6,976 nt of DNA. Source: Ruminococcaceae bacterium UBA5423. Its GTDB lineage: Bacteria; Bacillota; Clostridia; Oscillospirales; Acutalibacteraceae. The DNA is taken from assembly GCA_002409375.1 (NCBI GenBank), contig DHNF01000074.1, forward strand, positions 1 through 6,976. Direction: 5' to 3'. Below, piece by piece: positions 1 through 4,829 of the stretch; within the stretch, counting starts at the first letter, position 1, and every line of letters begins with the position of its first letter. The notes under the pieces are model-generated. The model was not told the DNA's origin. It saw nothing but the letters and a program-made list of their open reading frames with translations, and did no database searches. The position numbers and the translations under genes are program-made.

Positions 1-2
1 GC

Positions 3-302
3 CTTCCGGCTTTTTCTATCGGCGATACGGTTCGCGTTGATGTCAAAATTCGTGAGGGTGAGCGAGAGAGAATTCAGTCTTTTGAGGGCACCGTAATTGC
101 AAAAAAAGGCAGCGGTGTTACCGAAACCTTTACCGTTCGCCGCGTTTCATACGGTGTCGGCGTCGAGAGGGTGTTTCCTTTGCATTCCCCAAACGTTGCA
201 AATGTTCAAGTTATCCGTTACGGAAAGGTTCGCCGCAGCAAGCTGTATTATATTCGCGAAAGAATGGGTAAATCTGCCAAAATTAAAGAGCGTTTGCGCT
301 GA
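3..302 (+). CDS. rplS: 50S ribosomal protein L19 (5'-truncated by window edge)
   Basis: Structural protein of the large ribosomal subunit, located at the 30S-50S interface. Reading frame 3 gives 99 codons, beginning [16 protein letters not shown] and ending [10 protein letters not shown] before TGA at 300-302. Hallmarks of L19 are visible: the GDTVRV segment, [12 protein letters not shown], the [18 protein letters not shown] core, and the basic C-terminus with [24 protein letters not shown]. The family is usually about 115 residues, so roughly the first 16 residues lie upstream of the window. In Firmicutes rplS normally closes the rpsP-rimM-trmD-rplS cluster. A strong terminator 30 bases downstream agrees with it being the last gene of its operon. 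An in-frame-looking ATG at 97 belongs to another frame and is not a gene. Confidence 0.97.
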   Translation, partial: LPAFSIGDTVRVDVKIREGERERIQSFEGTVIAKKGSGVTETFTVRRVSYGVGVERVFPLHSPNVANVQVIRYGKVRRSKLYYIRERMGKSAKIKERLR

Positions 303-331
303 CATATTAATCATAATCTGACTTGCTTTAG

Positions 332-360
332 AAAAAAGGGACTCTTGTCCCTTTTTTCTT
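332..360 (+). terminator. Intrinsic terminator of the rplS operon
   Basis: A perfect 11-bp stem pairs AAAAAAGGGAC (332-342) with GTCCCTTTTTT (347-357) around a TCTT loop. The 3' arm itself provides the U-tract, continuing as CTTT. Since the stem carries A-runs on one side and T-runs on the other it could work in both directions, but no convergent gene is present. Confidence 0.92.
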
Positions 361-378
361 TATCTTATATTAAAATTG

Positions 379-387
379 TGATATAAT
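379..387 (+). promoter_or_regulatory. Extended -10 sigma-A promoter for the PHP gene
   Basis: TGATATAAT (379-387) is a perfect extended -10 element (TG-N-TATAAT). The region 17 bases upstream (359-364, TTTATC) is only a weak -35 match, as is common for extended -10 promoters. The predicted start near 394 would give a leader of about 150 nt before the PHP gene, containing the whole palindromic block. Confidence 0.65.
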
Positions 388-410
388 ATACAAAATCGGT
401 TAAATGTAAA

Positions 411-431
411 GGGCGGATTCCATATCCGCCC
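411..431 (+). repeat. GC-rich palindrome, left unit of leader element
   Basis: GGGCGGAT (411-418) pairs with ATCCGCCC (424-431) around a five-base loop, giving a perfect 8-bp stem. No T-run follows, so it is not a terminator. It lies just after the predicted transcription start. From memory, palindromes of the GGGCGGAT/ATCCGCCC type are scattered through intergenic regions of many Clostridia, so this may be one end of a dispersed repeat whose other end is the palindrome pair at 496-518. Confidence 0.6.
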
Positions 432-448
432 GTATTCACGATAATTGG

Positions 449-495
449 ATGCAATAGGTGCATGTTTTGTAAATTTTACAGCCGCCCAAAACGGC
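449..495 (+). repeat. Central palindromes of the leader element
   Basis: Three small inverted repeats lie in tandem. ATGCA (449-453) pairs with TGCAT (459-463). TGTAAA (468-473) and TTTACA (475-480) form a 13-base odd-centred palindrome. GCCG (481-484) pairs with CGGC (492-495). Each is weak alone, but their dense packing between the flanking GC-rich hairpins suggests a structured RNA leader or a mobile palindromic element. Confidence 0.45.
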
Positions 496-528
496 GCGAT
501 GAGGGCATCGCACCCTCACTAATTTTTT
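496..528 (+). promoter_or_regulatory. Two mutually exclusive hairpins, possible attenuator
   Basis: GCGATG (496-501) can pair with CATCGC (506-511) across a four-base loop. Alternatively TGAGGG (500-505) can pair with CCCTCA (513-518) across a seven-base loop. They share bases 500-511, so only one can form. The second is followed after four bases by six Ts (523-528), which resembles a weak terminator. This could be an attenuation switch for the PHP gene, or simply the right-hand unit of a dispersed palindromic repeat. No T-box consensus or known riboswitch core is recognisable. Confidence 0.35.
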
Positions 529-544
529 AGCAAAGGTCTATTAT

Positions 545-1351
545 ATGAAAAAGAATTGTTTATGTGATCTTCACTTGCACACAATGTATTCACCCGACTC
601 AAATGCTGCCATGAAAGACATGTGCGACGCCGCCATAAACGCTGGTCTTAAACATATCGCGTTTACCGATCATATTGAGATACCTGCATTTATAGCCGAC
701 GGCTATGACAAGAGTATAGCTGAGTCTTTTAATGAAGCGTGTGAATTAAAAAAAATATATAAAGACAGGCTGCACATTGCACGGGGAGTCGAGATGGGGG
801 AGCCGATGCACGATTTAAAGACGGCTGAAGCACTTCTTGCAACATATGAATTTGATTATGTGCTTGGTTCCCTGCACAACCTTTTGGGAGATGTGGATTT
901 TTTTTATTATGATTATTCCAGCGTAGATATAAATGTTTTGATGAAACGCTTTTTTAATGAAACGTTGGATATGGTACGCTGGGGGCGCTTTGATACGCTT
1001 GCCCACCTGACCTATCCGTTCAGGTATTTGCCTAAGACACAAACAGAAGTCAATTATGCCCCTTGGATGGATATTATTGATGAAATCTTTCGCGTGATGG
1101 TGGAAAAAAACATTGCTCTTGAAATTAACACCTCGGGGTTTCGCCACGGCAGCAAAACCATGCCCGATGCCCAGCTAATAAGCCGATTTAAAAAGCTTGG
1201 GGGGCAGCGTGTTACCATTGGCTCGGATGCGCACAAGGTAGCCGATGTCGGTAAATATGTTGAAGACGGGATTAAGGCTGCCAACGCCTCAGGGTTTGAA
1301 TATATTGCCGTTTTCCAAAATAGAAAAGCAAAAATGTTGTCGATTAACTAA
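545..1351 (+). CDS. PHP-domain phosphoesterase, HisJ-type histidinol-phosphatase family
   Basis: Predicted cytoplasmic metal-dependent phosphatase; the family's best-known member dephosphorylates L-histidinol phosphate in histidine synthesis. At 268 residues it matches the usual HisJ length. All PHP metal-binding motifs are visible in order: H10 and H12 in DLHLHT, D42-H43 in AFTDH, E83 in RGVEMG, H111 in GSLHN, H154 in AHLTYP, and D228 and H230 in GSDAHK. INTSGFR (194-200) is also typical of this group. The ATG follows AAAGG (532-536) with 8 bases spacing, fixing the start. It is preceded by its own promoter and a palindrome-rich leader. No other his gene lies nearby, so the substrate is inferred from family only; another phosphate ester is possible. 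The gene ends 73 bases before the Lrp gene with no visible terminator between. Confidence 0.88.
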   Translation: MKKNCLCDLHLHTMYSPDSNAAMKDMCDAAINAGLKHIAFTDHIEIPAFIADGYDKSIAESFNEACELKKIYKDRLHIARGVEMGEPMHDLKTAEALLATYEFDYVLGSLHNLLGDVDFFYYDYSSVDINVLMKRFFNETLDMVRWGRFDTLAHLTYPFRYLPKTQTEVNYAPWMDIIDEIFRVMVEKNIALEINTSGFRHGSKTMPDAQLISRFKKLGGQRVTIGSDAHKVADVGKYVEDGIKAANASGFEYIAVFQNRKAKMLSIN

Positions 1352-1369
1352 CTTTAAGCGTTTAGGTGG

Positions 1370-1398
1370 TTGTACACTCTATAAGCATTTGGTATAAT
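1370..1398 (+). promoter_or_regulatory. Sigma-A promoter of the lrp-aminotransferase-ispE operon
   Basis: TATAAT at 1393-1398 is preceded by TG one base upstream (TGGTATAAT, an extended -10). A partial -35, TTGTAC, sits at 1370-1375 with a 17-base spacer. The element lies 26 bases before the Lrp start codon, giving a short leader with AAGGAG at 1411-1416 and 8 bases spacing. Confidence 0.75.
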
Positions 1399-1408
1399 AC
1401 CGATTATA
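1391..1408 (+). promoter_or_regulatory. Inverted repeat over the -10, candidate autoregulatory operator
   Basis: Two overlapping symmetries are seen. GGTATAATACC (1391-1401) is an odd-centred perfect palindrome, and TATAAT (1393-1398) is mirrored by ATTATA (1403-1408) around ACCG. Lrp/AsnC regulators commonly bind AT-rich inverted repeats and repress their own genes, so this is a reasonable autoregulatory site. The AT-rich -10 makes chance symmetry plausible. Confidence 0.35.
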
Positions 1409-1424
1409 AAAAGGAGCGTTTGTT

Positions 1425-1898
1425 ATGGAAAAGCTGCTTAAACTTTTGGATTCAAATGCCCGTCTGACCAATGCACAGCTGGGTGTAATGCTGGGCTGCA
1501 GTGAAAAAGAAATATCCGAAAAAATTGACGAATTAGAGCGGGGCGGTGTTATTCGCGGGTATAAAGCCGTGATTGACTGGGACAGAACCGACCGTGCCTA
1601 TGTCACGGCATTGATTGAGCTGCGTGTTTCACCCAAGCGGGATTTGGGGTTTGAGGGCATTGCCGATACAATTATGCGTTTTGATGAAGTTGAAAGTGTT
1701 TTTTTAGTATCGGGTGGGTACGATCTCGCCGTCATTGTTAGCGGCAGGACATTTAAAGATATTGCGATGTTTGTGGCCAAACGGTTGTCGACACTGGACT
1801 CGGTGCTGTCCACATCGACTCATTTTGTTCTTAGAAGATATAAGGATAGCGGCGTAATATTCTTAGGTGAGGAAAAGGACGAGAGGGGAGTTCTGTAA
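1425..1898 (+). CDS. Lrp/AsnC-family transcriptional regulator
   Basis: A 157-residue DNA-binding protein, the usual Lrp/AsnC size. Residues 1-50 form the N-terminal helix-turn-helix: LLDSNARLTNAQLGVMLG, then the recognition region CSEKEISEKIDELERGGVIRGY. The RAM ligand-binding and oligomerisation domain spans about 58-142 and includes TALIELRV, VESVFLVSGGYDLAVIV with the conserved G-x-D turn, and a final strand STSTHFVLRRYKD. These proteins typically sense an amino acid. It is followed after only 4 bases by an aminotransferase, the same pairing as the Bacillus AlaR regulator with AlaT, so control of that gene and itself is the likely role. The ligand cannot be read from the sequence; alanine is a guess from that analogy. 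Confidence 0.92.
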   Translation: MEKLLKLLDSNARLTNAQLGVMLGCSEKEISEKIDELERGGVIRGYKAVIDWDRTDRAYVTALIELRVSPKRDLGFEGIADTIMRFDEVESVFLVSGGYDLAVIVSGRTFKDIAMFVAKRLSTLDSVLSTSTHFVLRRYKDSGVIFLGEEKDERGVL

Positions 1899-1902
1899 TT
1901 TC

Positions 1903-3075
1903 ATGAGTTTTCAGATTCGGCTTAACAAGACGCTGGAACAGCTTAAGCCCTCGGGTATCCGGCGTTTTTTTGATATAGCAAGTGAAATGGACGATGTGAT
2001 TTCTCTTTCGATAGGAGAACCCGATTTTTCTACACCATGGCATATCCGCGAAGCGGGGATACAGTCGCTGGAAAAAGGCAAGACATGGTATTCGCCAAAT
2101 TCCGGACTTTTTAAGCTGCGACAGAGTATTGCCGGTTATATTAAAAAGCACAAAGGACTATGCTATAACCCCAAAGATGAAATACTTGTTACTGTGGGTG
2201 GCAGCGAAGCGATTGATCTTGGTTTAAGGTCGCTAATTAGTCCGGGCGACGAAGTACTTATCCCGCAGCCCAGCTTTGTCTGTTATGAACCCCTTGCACA
2301 GCTGGCAGGCGGTACAGTAAAGCCAATAGTAACTCGTGCAGAGGATTGCTTTAGATTGACTGCCGATGCACTGCGTGCAGCGATTACTCCACGCACCCGC
2401 CTGCTTATTTTGTCCTATCCCAACAACCCGACGGGAGGGGTAATGCGTCGCGAGCACCTTGAGGAAATTGCTGCTGTTTTGAGGGATACCGATATATTTG
2501 TTATTTCTGACGAGATATACGGTGAGCTTACTTATGGACAACATAAACATGTCAGTATTGCATCTATAGATGGAATGCAAGAGCGTACAATGCTTATCAG
2601 CGGTTTTTCCAAGGCTTTTGCAATGACCGGCTGGAGGTTAGGCTATGCCTGCGGTCCAAGTGTGCTGATGAAACAGGTGATAAAGCTTCATCAGTATTCA
2701 TTGATGTGCGCACCTACAACCGCCCAATACGCAGCAATCGAGGCAATGGAAAACGGTGACGGTGATGTGGAGACTATGCGTTCGGAATATGACATTCGCA
2801 GACGTTATATTGTGGATAGGCTTAACAAAATAGGGCTAAAATGCTTTGATCCTGAAGGCGCGTTTTATGTGTTTCCGTCAATAAAAATAACCGGATTGAC
2901 ATCAGAACAATTCTGCAAGCGTCTATTAGAAGAAAAGCGTGTAGCTGTGGTGCCCGGGACGGCGTTCGGGGAAAGCGGGGAGGGCTTTGTACGCATTTCC
3001 TACTGCTATTCACTTAAACATATTACTGAAGCGATGGACCGCATTGAGGAATTTATTATTAATAACGGTGGCTAA
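1903..3075 (+). CDS. PLP-dependent class I/II aminotransferase (AlaT/PatA-like)
   Basis: A 390-residue cytoplasmic fold-type I transaminase. The opening LKPSGIRRFFDIAS and SLSIGEPDFSTP resemble Bacillus AlaT (YugH). Cofactor residues are all present: N175 in YPNNPTGG, D203 and Y206 in ISDEIYGE, Schiff-base lysine K237 in SGFSKAFAMTGWRLGY, and R364 in FVRISYC for the substrate carboxylate. I chose ATG 1903 over the upstream GTG at 1867. The ATG lies 4 bases after the lrp stop and follows AGGGGAG (1884-1890) with a rather long 12-base spacing, while the GTG has no ribosome binding site and would add 12 residues overlapping the regulator. The tight coupling to the Lrp gene suggests alanine or a related amino acid as substrate, but aspartate or aromatic specificity cannot be excluded. 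Confidence 0.93.
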   Translation: MSFQIRLNKTLEQLKPSGIRRFFDIASEMDDVISLSIGEPDFSTPWHIREAGIQSLEKGKTWYSPNSGLFKLRQSIAGYIKKHKGLCYNPKDEILVTVGGSEAIDLGLRSLISPGDEVLIPQPSFVCYEPLAQLAGGTVKPIVTRAEDCFRLTADALRAAITPRTRLLILSYPNNPTGGVMRREHLEEIAAVLRDTDIFVISDEIYGELTYGQHKHVSIASIDGMQERTMLISGFSKAFAMTGWRLGYACGPSVLMKQVIKLHQYSLMCAPTTAQYAAIEAMENGDGDVETMRSEYDIRRRYIVDRLNKIGLKCFDPEGAFYVFPSIKITGLTSEQFCKRLLEEKRVAVVPGTAFGESGEGFVRISYCYSLKHITEAMDRIEEFIINNGG

Positions 3076-3084
3076 GGGGGGAGC

Positions 3085-3963
3085 GTGTTGATACGCGCGT
3101 GTTCACCCGCAAAAATTAACCTTACGCTTGAAATTATTAGCAGGCGAGATGACGGGTACCATTTTGTAAATACTGTAATGCAGGCTGTGACATTATACGA
3201 AACCGTTGATGTTTGTAAAAATGGACTGGACAAAATCGATCTGAAAGTTTGCGGGATTGATATAGACCCAAGACACTGTACAACTGTTTATCGGGCAGCG
3301 GACTTGTTTTTTAAAAAAACCGAAATTCAGCAATTTGGGGTTAGTATAAATCTCAATAAAAGTGTCCCTGTGGGTGCGGGACTTGCCGGTGGAAGTGCAG
3401 ATGCCGCGGCAGTGCTTGCGGCACTTAATGAGATTTCGGGTGCACGGCTGTCGGTTGCAGAATTGTGCAAGATTGGTGAGCATATCGGTGCCGATGTTCC
3501 GTTTTGCATCATGGGCGGAACTGCCTTTGGTACGGGAACCGGAACCAAGCTGTCGCCACTGCCCAAATTGCCGGATTGTGCGATTGTGATTGCAAAGCCT
3601 GATGAAAGTATATCGACTGAACAAGCCTACCGGCTAATTGATGAACAAGGCGGCAAGCCAAAATCTATAAGCACGAAAATGTTATATGCGATAAATAATG
3701 CCGATATTTTGGCTGTAGCGAAGTTATTACATAATGATTTTGATTATGTAATAACTTTGCCGAAAGTGGACACGATTAAACAAACAATGATAAAACATGG
3801 CACACTCGGTTGTCAGATGACAGGCAGCGGGTCTGCAGTGTTCGGCATTTTTATAAATGATGATGACGCAAAGAGATGTTATGATGCGCTTAAAACAACG
3901 TATGATGATGTATTTTTATGCCGTCCGGAAAGCAAAGGAGCTCGCACAAGCAAAATAAAGTAA
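3085..3963 (+). CDS. ispE: 4-diphosphocytidyl-2-C-methyl-D-erythritol kinase
   Basis: GHMP-family kinase that phosphorylates CDP-methylerythritol at the 2-hydroxyl in the MEP route to isoprenoids. Visible in 292 residues: the PAKINLTLEI opening with catalytic-site K10, DGYHFVNTVMQ, the GHMP ATP loop from P95 through GLAGGSADAA (99-108), GADVPF with the catalytic aspartate D137, and the C-terminal glycine motif MTGSGSAVFG (245-254). The start is uncertain by one codon. GTG 3085 is only 4 bases from the TAAGGGGG ribosome binding site (3073-3080), while TTG 3088 has 7 bases spacing and gives MIRACSPAKINL. That ribosome binding site contains the aminotransferase stop codon, so the two genes are translationally close and almost surely co-transcribed. 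No terminator follows before spoIIR. Confidence 0.96.
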   Translation: MLIRACSPAKINLTLEIISRRDDGYHFVNTVMQAVTLYETVDVCKNGLDKIDLKVCGIDIDPRHCTTVYRAADLFFKKTEIQQFGVSINLNKSVPVGAGLAGGSADAAAVLAALNEISGARLSVAELCKIGEHIGADVPFCIMGGTAFGTGTGTKLSPLPKLPDCAIVIAKPDESISTEQAYRLIDEQGGKPKSISTKMLYAINNADILAVAKLLHNDFDYVITLPKVDTIKQTMIKHGTLGCQMTGSGSAVFGIFINDDDAKRCYDALKTTYDDVFLCRPESKGARTSKIK

Positions 3964-3979
3964 AATTTTACCATTTATT

Positions 3980-4009
3980 GTATAAAACCAGAAACAACTG
4001 CCCATAATC
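3980..4009 (+). promoter_or_regulatory. Candidate sigma-F (forespore) promoter of spoIIR
   Basis: GTATA at 3980-3984 fits the sigma-F -35 consensus as I recall it (GywTA). After 15 bases, GCCCATAATC at 4000-4009 fits much of the -10 consensus (GgnrAnAhTw): the G, both key As and the T are in place, while the second G and the purine are not. It sits 32 bases before the spoIIR ATG. In Bacillus subtilis spoIIR is a sigma-F gene, which supports the call. A sigma-A reading (TTGTAT to CATAAT) would need a 19-base spacer and is weaker. Confidence 0.55.
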
Positions 4010-4041
4010 CGTACAACATAATCAAAAAGGGCGGTTTTATT

Positions 4042-4671
4042 ATGAATTTTAAAATATTGACCATAACAAGATTAATTCGGGCATTAGCAGCAGCCCTTGT
4101 GCTGTCTCTTGCGGTATCGCTTTGCGGATTTTCGGGAGAGTGCAATCAGATCAGGGAACGCGTACTAAGACTGCATGTGCTTGCAAATTCCGACTCTGAT
4201 GAGGACCAGCTGCTTAAACTCAAAGTCCGCGATACGGTAATTTCAACTGCTGCCAATATATTCGATGCGGCAAATAACGAAGGTGAAGCACTGGCAGTTG
4301 CGCAAAAAAGGTTAAATGAAATAGAAACGGCAGCACAGCGGCGTGTTTTTAACGAAGGCTATGATTATTCTGTCAAAGCATCATTGTGCGAGATGTATTT
4401 TACGACACGCCAATACGATAATCTAATGCTGCCTGCCGGCATTTATGATGCCGTTAGGATCACTATAGGTGAGGGCAAGGGTAAAAACTGGTGGTGTGTG
4501 ATATTCCCTCCTATTTGTGTGTCTGCTGCAACCGATGCTGCTGAATTGCCCGATGTACTCGATCCCGCACAAGAACAAATTGTAACGCAGCCCAAAAGGT
4601 TCAAGGTAAGATTTAAAATAGTAGAAATATTTGAAGATTTGAGCCGGCGGTTTAATAGCTGGTTTAACTAA
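4042..4671 (+). CDS. spoIIR: Stage II sporulation protein R
   Basis: Signalling protein made in the forespore and exported to the space between the two membranes. There it activates the SpoIIGA protease, which processes pro-sigma-E in the mother cell. The 209 residues begin with a basic stretch and a hydrophobic segment (about 11-30), a signal peptide or membrane anchor. The family signature RVLRLHVLANSDSDEDQLLKLKVRD follows at 40-64, then a conserved C-terminal NWWCVIFPPIC (149-159) with two cysteines. Length is close to the usual 200-225. ATG 4042 is preceded by AAGGG (4027-4031) with 10 bases spacing, and other in-frame starts would remove the signal segment. A sigma-F-like promoter lies upstream and a terminator immediately downstream, so it is probably a single-gene unit with possible read-through from ispE. 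An ispE-spoIIR neighbourhood is, from memory, found in other Clostridia. Confidence 0.95.
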   Translation: MNFKILTITRLIRALAAALVLSLAVSLCGFSGECNQIRERVLRLHVLANSDSDEDQLLKLKVRDTVISTAANIFDAANNEGEALAVAQKRLNEIETAAQRRVFNEGYDYSVKASLCEMYFTTRQYDNLMLPAGIYDAVRITIGEGKGKNWWCVIFPPICVSAATDAAELPDVLDPAQEQIVTQPKRFKVRFKIVEIFEDLSRRFNSWFN

Positions 4672-4674
4672 TAC

Positions 4675-4705
4675 TAACCGCCTTAAACGGCGGTTATCGT
4701 TTTTT
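4675..4705 (+). terminator. Intrinsic terminator of spoIIR
   Basis: TAACCGCC (4675-4682) pairs with GGCGGTTA (4689-4696) around a six-base loop. It is followed by TCG and six Ts (4700-4705). It begins 4 bases after the spoIIR stop codon. Confidence 0.9.
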
Positions 4706-4756
4706 GTAGTAGGATTTAAAAACAGAAGTGTGTAGTTTTTGAGCAGATTAAAAAAC

Positions 4757-4785
4757 TTGACAATGGAATAAAAATCCTATAGGAT
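4757..4785 (+). promoter_or_regulatory. Sigma-A promoter of the eda-kdgK operon
   Basis: A perfect -35 TTGACA (4757-4762) is followed after 17 bases by TAGGAT (4780-4785), a four-of-six match to the -10. The non-ideal -10 bases are those that complete the palindrome at 4773-4786, suggesting the -10 was adapted to carry an operator. The predicted start is near 4792. Confidence 0.75.
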
Positions 4786-4786
4786 T
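4773..4786 (+). promoter_or_regulatory. Perfect 14-bp palindromic operator over the -10
   Basis: AATCCTATAGGATT is its own reverse complement across 14 bases and covers the -10 of the eda promoter. This placement is typical of a repressor that blocks RNA polymerase. The regulator is not in the window. For KDG/hexuronate operons in Firmicutes it is often a LacI, GntR or IclR-type KdgR protein, but the family cannot be told from the site. Confidence 0.6.
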
Positions 4787-4790
4787 CTAT

Positions 4791-4800
4791 CAGTATACTG
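4791..4800 (+). promoter_or_regulatory. Second perfect palindrome at the transcription start
   Basis: CAGTATACTG is self-complementary over 10 bases and lies at the predicted transcription start, centred 16 bp after the centre of the upstream operator. It could be a second operator half. It also contains TATACT, which looks like a -10 but has no -35 at proper distance. Confidence 0.35.
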
Positions 4801-4829
4801 TTTGTGTATTAGTATAAGGGGGCAAAAGC

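Noticed and set aside
97..321. 74-codon ATG-initiated frame at the left end
   Set aside because: It overlaps the unmistakable rplS frame in another phase and its product has no recognisable features.
394..544. T-box or known amino-acid riboswitch before the histidinol-phosphatase-like gene
   Set aside because: No AGGGTGGNACCGCG antiterminator motif, specifier loop or other known riboswitch core can be seen.
1867..1902. GTG start extending the aminotransferase by 12 residues
   Set aside because: There is no ribosome binding site before the GTG, and the added residues overlap the regulator and do not resemble the family's N-terminus. ATG 1903 has AGGGGAG upstream.
4099..4128. Lipoprotein signal at Cys28 of SpoIIR
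   Set aside because: The residue before the cysteine is leucine (VSLC), which does not fit the lipobox requirement for a small residue at -1.
4794..4799. TATACT as the eda -10
   Set aside because: It lies 31 bases from TTGACA and no other -35 is placed correctly; it is better explained as part of the CAGTATACTG palindrome.
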